This document shows positions 45,407 to 54,968 of a stretch of DNA of 64,000 nucleotides, piece by piece (the stretch's first letter is position 1; every line of letters begins with the position of its first letter). The translations under genes and the position numbers were made by a program. The stretch spans positions 376,150-440,149 of the forward strand of contig NZ_DS022294.1 in NCBI RefSeq assembly GCF_000153765.1. The letters are read 5' to 3'. The notes under the pieces are model-generated. The model did not search any database and was not told where the DNA came from. It was given only the letters and a program-made list of their open reading frames with translations. The DNA comes from Mariprofundus ferrooxydans PV-1 (GTDB taxonomy: Bacteria > Pseudomonadota > Zetaproteobacteria > Mariprofundales > Mariprofundaceae).

Positions 45407-46479
45407 CTGATCTGTTTTCACCGATTAAACTGGGCAAACTGGCACTATCCAACCGCATCACCATGGCGCCGATGACGCGTAATCGTGCGCCGGAAGGCAT
45501 CCCGACGCCGCTGATGGTCGAATATTACAGTCAGCGCGCCACAGCCGGGCTGATTATCACCGAAGGGGCGCAGATTTCCGAACAGGGCGTCGGCTATCCG
45601 GCGACACCGGGTATCTATTCCGACGCACAGGTGGATGGCTGGCAAAAGGTGACCGAGGCCGTACATGCCAAAGGCGGCCATATCTTCGTCCAGCTGTGGC
45701 ACTGCGGTCGTATATCGCATCCCGATTTTCATGGCGGCAACCTGCCGGTAGCGCCGAGCGCCATCCGGGCGGAAGGACAGGCTTTCACATACGAAGGGCT
45801 AAAGGATTTTGTCACACCGCGAGCGCTGGATATCGAAGAGATCCCCGCCATCGTTGAGCAATATCGTCATGCCGCGGCCTGCGCACGCAAAGCAGGCTTT
45901 GACGGTGTGGAGATCCATGCCGCCAATGGCTACCTGCTCGATCAATTTCTGCGTGACGGCAGCAACACAAGAAGCGATGCCTATGGCGGGTCAATCGAAA
46001 ACCGCGCCCGTCTGTTGCTGGAGGTGACAGAAGCGGTATGCAACGAGATCGGCTCCGATCGGGTCGGCATACGCATCTCACCGGTGAATGCCTTCAATGA
46101 TATGCACGATTCCGACCCGCAGGCCCTGTTCAACCATGTTGCCGACGCGCTCTCCGGGCTGAAACCGGTTTACCTGCATCTTGTTGAGGTCTCCATGACC
46201 GGTGCAGCAGATCACGCCGTCAATATGCAACAGATCCGCGAGCGCTTTGACGGCCTCTATATTGCCAACGGCGGCTACGACAAGGCGCGCGGCAATGATG
46301 TGATCGCGACGAGAGCGGCCGACCTGGTGGCCTACGGCATCCCGTTTCTTGCCAACCCGGATCTGCCTGCCCGCTTGCGCCTGAATGCGACGTTGAATGA
46401 GGCCGATCAGGCCACTTTTTACGGCGGCGACCTGCATGGCTACACCGACTACCCGGCACTGGACGACAGTCAGGAATGA
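45403..46479 (+). CDS. Old Yellow Enzyme family alkene reductase
   Basis: 358 residues. FMN- and NADPH-dependent reduction of activated C=C bonds or nitro groups. Family marks: LSNRITMAPMTRNRA, the FMN block TEGAQISEQG, the FVQLWHCGRISHP segment, the substrate-binding pair in GFDGVEIHAANGYLLDQFL, and DAYGGSIENRARLLLEV. Closest in style to NemA/PETN reductase. The ATGA overlaps on both sides show co-translation. Confidence 0.93.
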   Translation: MTDLFSPIKLGKLALSNRITMAPMTRNRAPEGIPTPLMVEYYSQRATAGLIITEGAQISEQGVGYPATPGIYSDAQVDGWQKVTEAVHAKGGHIFVQLWHCGRISHPDFHGGNLPVAPSAIRAEGQAFTYEGLKDFVTPRALDIEEIPAIVEQYRHAAACARKAGFDGVEIHAANGYLLDQFLRDGSNTRSDAYGGSIENRARLLLEVTEAVCNEIGSDRVGIRISPVNAFNDMHDSDPQALFNHVADALSGLKPVYLHLVEVSMTGAADHAVNMQQIRERFDGLYIANGGYDKARGNDVIATRAADLVAYGIPFLANPDLPARLRLNATLNEADQATFYGGDLHGYTDYPALDDSQE

Positions 46480-47249
46480 AACAACCGGCATGGTTTCTCG
46501 GTCATGGGGCTCCGTTTCATACCCTGGGCGATAATCTGTTTACCCGTTTCTGGCAAACTCTGCCGGGCCGGCTGCCTGTGCAACCAAGAGCCGTGCTTTG
46601 CATTTCCGCCCACTGGCAGGAGCCGAAGCTGACAATCGCCGGGCGCACGGCAAAGCCGGCCATCCAGCATGACTTTTACGGTTTTTCCGAAGAGTTATAC
46701 CGTATTAGCTGGCCTGTCCCCGACGGTAACGACGAGGGATGCTGGCTATTGGAGCAGTTGGAAGCGACAGGCATTGCCGTGAGCGAAGCTCCGGAGCGAG
46801 CCTTTGATCACGGCGTATGGACGCCATTGAGGCGAGTTTGGCCGCTGATGCCGCTGCCGCTGTTTCAACTCTCTCTCGTAACAGGCTGGCAGGGCGAAGA
46901 TTACCTGTTGCTGGGGCAGAAACTCGCACGCCTGCGGGAACAGGGTATACTGATTATCGGCTCGGGTAACCTGACGCACAATCTGCAAGACCTTGACTGG
47001 CATGCAACACAAGGCACGGCTGTATCATGGGCCACCGATTTCATGGAGGCGCTGGAGCAGGCCATCGTCACACGTGACAGCGAAGCATTGGTAGCACCAT
47101 TGCAACTGCCACATGGAAAGCATGCCCACCCCACTCTGGAGCACTACTGGCCGCTGCTACCGGTCATCGCCAGTGGCGACATAGAGCCGGAGGCACTCAT
47201 CCGAGAGTGGACATTTGGTACACTGGCCATGCACAGTTACACACTATGA
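46476..47249 (+). CDS. DODA-type extradiol aromatic-ring-opening dioxygenase (YgiD-like)
   Basis: 257 residues. LigB/DODA class III extradiol fold. Iron or zinc ligands are in LGHGAPFHT, ISAHWQEP and ERAFDHGVWTPLRR, with a further His in HAHPTLEHYWPLLPV. YgiD-type members act on 4,5-DOPA-like catechols. In this setting it would open the ring of a catechol formed from an aromatic pollutant or natural quinol. Overlaps the next gene by four bases. Confidence 0.9.
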   Translation: MKQPAWFLGHGAPFHTLGDNLFTRFWQTLPGRLPVQPRAVLCISAHWQEPKLTIAGRTAKPAIQHDFYGFSEELYRISWPVPDGNDEGCWLLEQLEATGIAVSEAPERAFDHGVWTPLRRVWPLMPLPLFQLSLVTGWQGEDYLLLGQKLARLREQGILIIGSGNLTHNLQDLDWHATQGTAVSWATDFMEALEQAIVTRDSEALVAPLQLPHGKHAHPTLEHYWPLLPVIASGDIEPEALIREWTFGTLAMHSYTL

Positions 47250-48778
47250 AAGTCACGAGACAACTCCGACAGATGATGGGCATGCAACAGAAACCGTTAC
47301 TGATGGCCGGCATTTGCCTGTTATTTGCCGGATGTACTGTCGGGCCGGATTTCCGCCGGCCTGATGCACCCGCCGTGAGCGGCTATACCAGAGAGAAACT
47401 GGCAGAGCATACCGCAGCAGCGGATGTTGCCGGCGGTCAGGCGCAATCCTTTTTGTCCGGTGCTGATATCCCGAGCCAGTGGTGGACGCTGTTTCACTCA
47501 CAGCAGCTCAACCAAATGGTGGAGGATGCGCTGAACAACAACCCGGATCTGGCCGCGGCGAAAGCAGCACTGGTTCAGGCCCAGGAGAACACCTATGCCG
47601 CCCAGGGCGTCTATTATCCCAGCCTTGATGCCAACGCTTCGGCAAGCCGGAAAAAAACCACCGGCTCCCAGTATGGCAACCCCGGCGGCCGCGGTACGCA
47701 GTTCAATCTGTTCAATGCGTCGGTAGATGTCGCCTATGTGTTCGACCTCTTCGGCGGTGAGCGCAGAAATGTCGAAGCACTGGCAGCGGTGGCGGAATCC
47801 GAGGGTTACCAGTTGGAAGCCGCCCGGTTGACACTCACATCCAATGTCGTCACGGCCGCCATTGAGGAGGCATCACTGCGTGGCCAGATTGCCGCAACAG
47901 AAGAGATTATCGAATCCGAGCAACAGCAGCTGGAGATGCTACAGAAGCAGTTCGAGCTGGGCGGAATATCCAAAAGTGATGTACTGGCAGGAAAAACGCG
48001 TCTGGCGCAGACACGCGCCACCCTGCCGGCATTGCACAAAAAGCTGGCACTGATACGTAATCAACTGACTGCACTGGCCGGTCGCTTTCCCGAACAGGAG
48101 AGTGGAAGTGCTTTCACATTATCAGCTCTGCAGCTGCCACAACAGCTGCCGCTCAGCCTGCCTTCCGAACTGGTACGGCAGCGACCGGATATCCGCGCGG
48201 CCGAAGCGCAACTGCATACGGCCAGCGCACAGGTAGGCGTCGCTACCGCAAAATTTTTTCCGCAGATCAGCATTAGCGGCAGCTTCGGCTCGGTTGCGAC
48301 AACGACAGCCAACCTGTTTTCTCCCGGCACCGGCGTGTGGAGCATCGGCACCAATCTGCTACAACCAATCCTGCATGGGGGCAGCTCTATTCATAACCGG
48401 CGCGCCGCGGTTGCAGCCTATAACAAGGCGGCGGCGCAATATCAGAGCACCGTCCTCGCAGCCTTTCAGAATGTAGCCGATGTACTGCGCTCACTGCAGT
48501 CCGATGCCGAAGGGCTGCAGGCGCAAACTCATGCCGTGCAGGCCGCCTCCGAACAGCTGGATATGGCACGTGCACAGTTTAGTGCCGGCGCCATCAATAA
48601 CCTGTTACTGCTCGACGCACAGCGCTCATATGAACAGGCCCGCATCAGCCTTGTACAGGCCCAGGCCAGTCGTTATGCGGACACGGCCGCGCTGTTTCAG
48701 GCGCTGGGCGGCGGCTGGTGGCATCATGCTGATACGACCGCCATGACATCGGCAGCACAAACAGATGTAAAACCATGA
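47246..48778 (+). CDS. Outer-membrane efflux lipoprotein (NodT family)
   Basis: 510 residues from the ATG at 47246. The lipobox is LLFAGC and the mature start TVGPDFRRPDAP is the standard NodT beginning. Two structural repeats carry the inner helices with NPDLAAAKAALVQAQENTYA and, later, RPDIRAAEAQLHTASAQVGV, with the outer-strand segment FFPQISISGSFG. Forms the outer-membrane channel of the tripartite pump with the two following genes. Confidence 0.93.
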   Translation: MKVTRQLRQMMGMQQKPLLMAGICLLFAGCTVGPDFRRPDAPAVSGYTREKLAEHTAAADVAGGQAQSFLSGADIPSQWWTLFHSQQLNQMVEDALNNNPDLAAAKAALVQAQENTYAAQGVYYPSLDANASASRKKTTGSQYGNPGGRGTQFNLFNASVDVAYVFDLFGGERRNVEALAAVAESEGYQLEAARLTLTSNVVTAAIEEASLRGQIAATEEIIESEQQQLEMLQKQFELGGISKSDVLAGKTRLAQTRATLPALHKKLALIRNQLTALAGRFPEQESGSAFTLSALQLPQQLPLSLPSELVRQRPDIRAAEAQLHTASAQVGVATAKFFPQISISGSFGSVATTTANLFSPGTGVWSIGTNLLQPILHGGSSIHNRRAAVAAYNKAAAQYQSTVLAAFQNVADVLRSLQSDAEGLQAQTHAVQAASEQLDMARAQFSAGAINNLLLLDAQRSYEQARISLVQAQASRYADTAALFQALGGGWWHHADTTAMTSAAQTDVKP

Positions 48779-48818
48779 TGCTCGCCAGACCACACCACGC
48801 CCAATGGAGAAAAGCCCC

Positions 48819-49949
48819 ATGACAAAGCGGATAATCATTATGCTGGTTGCCGTCGCCATCGTATTCGGCGGCATCTTCGGTTATAAAGCCTACAAGGGTA
48901 AGATGATGGGAAAAATGATGGCTTCCCGCGGAGCCCCGGTACAGACGGTATCCACCGTCACTGCCGCCTATCAGCAGTGGCAACCAAGGCTTTCGGCCGT
49001 CGGCAATATCACAGCTATGCGCGGAACCGACCTCAGCTCCGAGGTTGCAGGCATTGTCTCGGCAATCCACTTCAAACAGGGCGCGGATATCGAGAAGGGC
49101 AAGCTGCTTGTGGAGCTGGACGCAGACAGCGATATCGCCAGATTGCAGTCGCTCAAGGCCAGCGCCGAGCTTGCCAAAACAACCTTGCAACGTGACAAGG
49201 CCCAGTTTCAGATCAAGGCAATCAGCCGACAGGTGCTGGATACGGACGAGGCCAGCCTTAAACAGGCGCAGGCCAATGTTGCCGAGCAACAGGCCATCGT
49301 GGATAAAAAAATGATCCGGGCCCCCTTTTCCGGCCGCCTCGGTATCCGCGCGGTCGATGTCGGACAATACCTGAGCGCAGGTACGGTCATGGTGACACTG
49401 CAGGCACTGGATCCGATCTATCTGGATTTCTACCTGCCGCAGCAAGCGCTCTCGAGCATTCAGGTCGGCCAGACAGTAACTGCAACAACGGATGCCTGGC
49501 CCGGCATGACTTTCACCGGCAAAATCGAAGTGATCGAACCGCGGGTGGATGCGAGCACACGCAATGTAAAAGTGAGAGCAAGAGTCGACAATGCCGATCA
49601 CAAACTGCTGCCCGGCATGTATGCACAGGTTGAGGTCACCTCTGGCCAGCCACTGCGTCAGATCACGCTGCCACAAACAGCGATCACCTATAACCCCTAC
49701 GGCAGCCTGGTCTTCCTGGTCGAAAACAAGGGGACAGGTCCGCAGGGTAAACCGCTGCTGATCGCCAAAGAGACATTCGTTACGACTGGCAGCACACGTG
49801 GTGATCAGGTTGCAATTCTGCAGGGCATCAAGGAGGGCGATACCGTTGTCAGTGCCGGGCAGATCAAGCTGCGCAACGGATCACACGTCATGATCAACAA
49901 CGCTATTCAACCGACAAACAATCCGAATCCGAAACCCTCGGATGAGTAG
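48819..49949 (+). CDS. RND efflux periplasmic adaptor (membrane fusion protein)
   Basis: 376 residues from the ATG at 48819, behind GGAG. An N-terminal membrane anchor (IIIMLVAVAIVFGGIFGYKA) is followed by the barrel-sandwich and lipoyl halves (GTDLSSEVAGIVSAIHFKQG; RAPFSGRLGIRAVDVGQYLS), a helical hairpin with ASLKQAQANVAEQQAIVDK, and the beta-barrel (PGMYAQVEVTSG). Bridges the RND pump and the NodT channel. Confidence 0.93.
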   Translation: MTKRIIIMLVAVAIVFGGIFGYKAYKGKMMGKMMASRGAPVQTVSTVTAAYQQWQPRLSAVGNITAMRGTDLSSEVAGIVSAIHFKQGADIEKGKLLVELDADSDIARLQSLKASAELAKTTLQRDKAQFQIKAISRQVLDTDEASLKQAQANVAEQQAIVDKKMIRAPFSGRLGIRAVDVGQYLSAGTVMVTLQALDPIYLDFYLPQQALSSIQVGQTVTATTDAWPGMTFTGKIEVIEPRVDASTRNVKVRARVDNADHKLLPGMYAQVEVTSGQPLRQITLPQTAITYNPYGSLVFLVENKGTGPQGKPLLIAKETFVTTGSTRGDQVAILQGIKEGDTVVSAGQIKLRNGSHVMINNAIQPTNNPNPKPSDE

Positions 49950-49964
49950 AGCACTGCACTCGAT

Positions 49965-52900
49965 ATGAAATTTACCGATTTTTTTATACGCCGGCCTGTC
50001 ATGGCCACTGTGGTCAGCCTCTTGCTGCTGTTGCTTGGCCTGCGCTCGCTCGGAGCGCTGCCTGTACTGGAGTTTCCGCGCACCGAAAATGCCAATATCA
50101 CGGTCAGCACCGCCTATTATGGCGCCGATCCGGATCTGGTCGCCGGTTTTATTACCACACCGCTGGAAAATGCCATCGCTCAGGCTAACGGCATTGACTA
50201 TATGAGCTCCACCAGCTCAACCAGCAGCAGCGTCATCACAGCCAATCTGAAATTAAATTACGATTCAAACAAGGCACTGACCGAGATCAGCGCCAAAGTC
50301 AGCTCCGTGCTGAATCAGCTGCCGCCCGAGTCGCAACGCCCGGTGATCAATGTGCAGATCGGCCAGACCATTGCCGCCATGTACATCGGTTTTTCCAGCT
50401 CGCAGCTCTCCTCCAATAATATCACCGATTACCTGATCCGCGTGGTGCAGCCGAAGCTGCAGGCGGTGGACGGTGTACAGACAGCCGAGCTGCTGGGCGG
50501 CAAACAGTTCGCCCTGCGTGCCTGGCTGGATTCGAAAAAACTGGCCGCCTACGGGCTGACTGCAGCCGATATCCGCACAGCTCTGGCCCAGAACGATTAC
50601 CTGTCAGGGCTCGGCAACAGCAAGGGGCAGATGGTGCAGGTTAACCTCACCGCCTCCACCAGCCTGCATTCGGTTGAAGAGTTCCGCCATATGGTGATCA
50701 AGCAGAACAATGGTGCCATCGTCCGTCTGGAAGATGTCGCCAAGGTCACGCTCGGTTCGGAGGACTATGACTCTCAGGTCGCCTTTGATGGTAACAAGGC
50801 GGTCTATATCGGTATCAAGGTGGCTCCGACCGCCAATCTGCTGGATGTCATCAAGGGTGTTCGGAAAGTGTTTCCGGATATTCAATCGCAACTGCCGCAG
50901 GGTATTCATGGCAAGATCGTTTACGACTCTACCAAATTCGTAAACAGCTCGATCTCTGAGGTCGAACATACGCTGATCGAGGCATTAATCGTCATCACCC
51001 TCGTGGTCTTTGTCTTCCTCGGCTCGCCCCGGTCGGTGCTGATCCCGATCATCGCCATTCCGCTGTCGCTGATCGGAACATTCTCGATGATGCTTATCTT
51101 CGGCTTCTCGGTGAATCTGCTGACATTGCTGGCACTGGTGCTCGCCATCGGTCTGGTCGTGGATGATGCCATTATCGTGGTGGAGAATGTCAACCGCCAC
51201 CTCGAAGAGGGCTTACAACCGATGCAGGCCAGCATACAGGCCGCGCGCGAACTGGCAGGCCCGATCATCGCCATGACCATCGTACTGATTTCGGTCTATG
51301 TGCCGATCGGCTTTCAGGGTGGACTGACCGGTGCGTTGTTCACCGAGTTCGCCTTTACACTGGTCGGCGCCGTCACCATGTCCGCCGTTATTGCGCTGAC
51401 ACTCTCTCCGATGATGTGCTCCCGACTGTTCAAGGCTCACACAAAGGATAGAAGCGGCCTGGAAGCCAGGCTGGTGGATACGATCGACAGGCGACTGGAA
51501 ACAGTGCGTCAGATCTACGCACGCAGCCTGCACAGCACACTGAGCTATCTGCCGGTCACCGTCATATTCGCCCTGCTGATACTCGTCAGCATCTATTTTC
51601 TCTACACCACGTCCAAACAGGAGCTGGCCCCGCAGGAGGATCAGGGCGTAATCATATCCTCATCAACCGCCGCCCCGAATGCCACCCTGCAGCAACGCGA
51701 TCTCTATCTGAACGCTATCTACAAAACCTTTGCCGCCCATTCCGAAACCGATCACGTGTTTCAGCTGGATATGCCCGGACGCATCATCTCGGGTATGGTA
51801 TTCAAGCCTTGGGATGCACGCGAAAAAACACCGGGCGACCTGCAACCTCTGGTGCAACAGGAACTGGGGCACATTGCCGGCCTGCGCAGTGTCGCCTTCC
51901 AGCGACCATCGCTGCCCGGCAGTTTCGGTCTGCCGATCCAGTTCGTCATTGGCAGCACCGATCCGTTCGGTCGGCTGCATGAGGTAACGCAAAACTTCAT
52001 GCAGTCCGCACTGAAAAGCGGCATGTTCGCATTTCTGGACGACAACCTGAAAATCGACCAGCAACAGGCCACGGTCGAGATTGATCGGGACAAGGCCGCT
52101 CAGCTGGGCCTCTCCATGAAAGATGTCGGCGATGCTCTCTCATCGATGCTGGGCGGCGGCTACGTCAACTATTTCAGTATGGCCGGTCGCTCCTATAAGG
52201 TGATTCCGCAGGTGCAGCAGCGCGATCGTCTGAATACCGACCAGCTGATGAATTATTATCTGCGCACGGCAAGCGGCGCGTCGGTGCCGCTCTCTACCAT
52301 TGCCCATATTACCACCGAGACCGTGCCGGAAGCGCTGAATCATTTCCAACAGCTCAACGCCACCACCGTGCAGGGCGTGATGCTGCCCGGTGTGACCACG
52401 GGCGATGCGCTCGCATTTCTGAAGCACCTTGCCGACACCACGCTGCCGCAGGGCTACTCGATCGATTATGCCGGCCAGTCCCGCCAGTTCATGCAGGAGT
52501 CCAGCGGTTTCATGGTCACCTTCGCATTTGCGCTGATTATCATATTCCTGGCGCTGGCAGCCCAGTTCGAGAGCTTCCGCGATCCGTTGATTATTCTGGT
52601 GTCCGTACCGATGTCGATTGCCGGCGCACTTGTTTTCATCAGCCTCGGCGTCGGCGGTGCCACCATCAATATCTATACCCAGGTCGGACTGGTGACGCTG
52701 ATGGGCTTGATCAGCAAGCATGGCATTTTGATCGTTGAGTTTGCCAACAGCCAGCAGCGACTCGGCAAATCCAAGCGGGAAGCGATCGAACTGGCCGCCG
52801 CCATACGTCTGCGGCCGATCCTGATGACCACCGCGGCAATGGTACTGGGCGTGGTGCCGCTACTCGTCGCCAGTGGTGCCGGTGCAGCCTCCCGCTTCAA

Positions 52901-53048
52901 TCTGGGACTGGTGATCTCCAGCGGTATTGCCATCGGTACGATTTTCACCCTGCTGGTGGTACCGGCTGTATATATGCTGATCGCTGCCGACCACAGCAAG
53001 AACAAGGAGCCCGGAGATGAGCATGAACAGGTGTTGCCGGCAGTATAA
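49965..53048 (+). CDS. RND efflux transporter permease (HAE1/MexB-like)
   Basis: 1027 residues. Twelve membrane helices and two large periplasmic loops. The first helix contains FIRRPVMATVVSLLLLLLGL; LAIGLVVDDAIIVVENVNRH holds the charged proton-relay Asp pair of helix 4. Later features such as LVTLMGLISKHGILIVEFAN are the C-terminal equivalent. Proton-driven export of hydrophobic or aromatic compounds from the inner membrane and periplasm. Confidence 0.96.
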   Translation: MKFTDFFIRRPVMATVVSLLLLLLGLRSLGALPVLEFPRTENANITVSTAYYGADPDLVAGFITTPLENAIAQANGIDYMSSTSSTSSSVITANLKLNYDSNKALTEISAKVSSVLNQLPPESQRPVINVQIGQTIAAMYIGFSSSQLSSNNITDYLIRVVQPKLQAVDGVQTAELLGGKQFALRAWLDSKKLAAYGLTAADIRTALAQNDYLSGLGNSKGQMVQVNLTASTSLHSVEEFRHMVIKQNNGAIVRLEDVAKVTLGSEDYDSQVAFDGNKAVYIGIKVAPTANLLDVIKGVRKVFPDIQSQLPQGIHGKIVYDSTKFVNSSISEVEHTLIEALIVITLVVFVFLGSPRSVLIPIIAIPLSLIGTFSMMLIFGFSVNLLTLLALVLAIGLVVDDAIIVVENVNRHLEEGLQPMQASIQAARELAGPIIAMTIVLISVYVPIGFQGGLTGALFTEFAFTLVGAVTMSAVIALTLSPMMCSRLFKAHTKDRSGLEARLVDTIDRRLETVRQIYARSLHSTLSYLPVTVIFALLILVSIYFLYTTSKQELAPQEDQGVIISSSTAAPNATLQQRDLYLNAIYKTFAAHSETDHVFQLDMPGRIISGMVFKPWDAREKTPGDLQPLVQQELGHIAGLRSVAFQRPSLPGSFGLPIQFVIGSTDPFGRLHEVTQNFMQSALKSGMFAFLDDNLKIDQQQATVEIDRDKAAQLGLSMKDVGDALSSMLGGGYVNYFSMAGRSYKVIPQVQQRDRLNTDQLMNYYLRTASGASVPLSTIAHITTETVPEALNHFQQLNATTVQGVMLPGVTTGDALAFLKHLADTTLPQGYSIDYAGQSRQFMQESSGFMVTFAFALIIIFLALAAQFESFRDPLIILVSVPMSIAGALVFISLGVGGATINIYTQVGLVTLMGLISKHGILIVEFANSQQRLGKSKREAIELAAAIRLRPILMTTAAMVLGVVPLLVASGAGAASRFNLGLVISSGIAIGTIFTLLVVPAVYMLIAADHSKNKEPGDEHEQVLPAV

Positions 53049-53075
53049 CAGTCGCCTGCCGGGCGGTGGTTTTGC

Positions 53076-54017
53076 ATGGGTTTACTGATTGATGGCAAGT
53101 GGAGCGACCAGTGGTACGACACCAGCTCCACCGGCGGGCGGTTTGTACGATCCGAATCACAATTCCACTGCCAGAGCGACCATGCACATTTCTCCGCCGA
53201 AGCGGACCGCTATCGCCTCTATGTATCACTGGCCTGCCCATGGGCACATCGCACGCTGATCATGCGCAGAATCAAGGGGCTGGAATCGATCATCCCGGTC
53301 ACTGTCGTCCACCCGCACATGCTTGAGCAGGGCTGGCAGTTCGATGAGCCCGAACCACTATACGGCTTCACCTGCCTGCACGAGCTTTATTGCAAGGCCG
53401 ACCCGCACTACTCCGGGCGTGTCACCGTACCCGTGCTCTGGGACAGCAAGCAGGAGAGTATTGTCTGCAACGAGTCGGCCGAAATCATCCGCATATTCAA
53501 CCGCGCCTTCGATGCACTGACCGGCAATAGCGATGACTATTACCCGCTTGAACTGCGTGATCAGATCGATGCGATCAATGCCTTTGTCTACGACAACATC
53601 AACAATGGCGTCTACCGATGCGGCTTTGCCACAACACAACAGGCTTACGATGAAGCATTCGACGCGCTGTTTGCCGCCCTCGATGTCGTCGAGGCCCGGC
53701 TGGGGCAGCAACGTTATCTGGTTGGTAACCACATCACCGAGGCCGATATCCGTCTGTTTCCCACACTGATCCGCTTCGATGCAGTCTATGTCGGCCATTT
53801 CAAATGCAATCGCAATCGTATTGCCGAGATGCCCAACCTGTCGAATTACCTGCGCGATCTTTATCAGTGGCAGGACATTGCCGGGACAGTGAATTTTGAG
53901 CATATCAAGCAGCACTACTACTACAGTCATGCCTCCATCAATCCGACCCGCATCGTGCCAAAAGGACCTGCGCAGGATTTTGAAGCACCACATGATCGCA
54001 AGAGGTTTTCACGATGA
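53076..54017 (+). CDS. yqjG: Glutathionyl-hydroquinone reductase (YqjG-type GST)
   Basis: 313 residues of the Xi-class glutathione transferase family. The catalytic Cys54 is in ACPWAHRTLIMRRIKGL, and the downstream GVYRCGFATTQQAYDEAF belongs to the helical domain. Reduces glutathionylated hydroquinones to hydroquinones. This fits a quinone/electrophile detoxification role for the operon. It overlaps the pirin gene by four bases. Confidence 0.93.
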   Translation: MGLLIDGKWSDQWYDTSSTGGRFVRSESQFHCQSDHAHFSAEADRYRLYVSLACPWAHRTLIMRRIKGLESIIPVTVVHPHMLEQGWQFDEPEPLYGFTCLHELYCKADPHYSGRVTVPVLWDSKQESIVCNESAEIIRIFNRAFDALTGNSDDYYPLELRDQIDAINAFVYDNINNGVYRCGFATTQQAYDEAFDALFAALDVVEARLGQQRYLVGNHITEADIRLFPTLIRFDAVYVGHFKCNRNRIAEMPNLSNYLRDLYQWQDIAGTVNFEHIKQHYYYSHASINPTRIVPKGPAQDFEAPHDRKRFSR

Positions 54018-54733
54018 GTATCCGTATCATTAGCAGCATCGCCGTACCGGAAGGAGACGGTGTTATTGTCAGACGGCTGATGCCGGTAGCGGGTTTGCGG
54101 AATTTTGATCCGTTCGTACTGTGGGATCATTTCGACATTGCCGGCGGCGGCTTTCCCGATCATCCACATCGCGGCTTTGAAGCCATCACCTATTTGTTCG
54201 ACGGCGGCATGAAGCATGCCGATAATCTGGGTAATCGCGGCACCATCCACGCAGGCGGTGCACAGGCGTTTACCGCCGGGCGCGGCATAGTCCATTCGGA
54301 GTTTCCGGACGATCGCGCACACGGCATTCAACTATGGATCAACCTGCCCCAGCGATTGAAATCCATAGACCCGAACTACCGCCAGGTAGAAGCCGATAGC
54401 ATCCCCGAAAGCTGTGAGGATGGCGTCACCATACGCACCATCGTCGGTGAAGGCGGAGCTATCTCACTGCGTAGCGTCGTTGAGTATATGGAGATTCGCA
54501 TGGCTGCGGGCAGCTCACTGCAGCGGGATATCCCGACTGGGTTCCGCGGCTTCATCTATGCTGTCGAGGGAGAAGCGATGCTGGACGGCAAGGCCCTCGC
54601 CTGCGGCGATGCGGCCTTTGCAGAGGATGCCCCGGCAATACGGCTGGAGAGCAGTGCCGGCGCACGCCTGATGTGGTGTTTCGGCAAGCCGCATCATGAA
54701 CCGATTTACCAGCATGGTCCCTTCGTCGATTAA
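54014..54733 (+). CDS. Pirin family protein
   Basis: 239 residues of a bicupin fold. The metal-binding N-terminal cupin shows HPHRGFEAITYLFDGGMKHA and GTIHAGGAQAFTAGRGIVHS, with the three His and one Glu of pirins. Some members are quercetin dioxygenases. Last gene of the detoxification operon; an aromatic-compound role is inferred from context. No terminator is seen after it; the 235 bases following contain only short hairpins. Confidence 0.92.
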   Translation: MSIRIISSIAVPEGDGVIVRRLMPVAGLRNFDPFVLWDHFDIAGGGFPDHPHRGFEAITYLFDGGMKHADNLGNRGTIHAGGAQAFTAGRGIVHSEFPDDRAHGIQLWINLPQRLKSIDPNYRQVEADSIPESCEDGVTIRTIVGEGGAISLRSVVEYMEIRMAAGSSLQRDIPTGFRGFIYAVEGEAMLDGKALACGDAAFAEDAPAIRLESSAGARLMWCFGKPHHEPIYQHGPFVD

Positions 54734-54968
54734 TCCGCTCTGCAACAGGCAAAAAAGGGTTCTTCACGGACTTGCGAAGAGATAACACTACGGGCCCCGC
54801 TAGCAGTGTGCCGAGTCTGCACCTGTAAAGTCGGAGTAAGCGGCAGAGCCGCGACTAGCTTAAAACGACCACAAACAGCCATTCGCTGAACTGAATTAAA
54901 AATTGTGTCCACGGAATTTCCCTAGGTGTAGTTTCATGCCCTGAACTAAGCCAACAGGTGAGGTTAAC

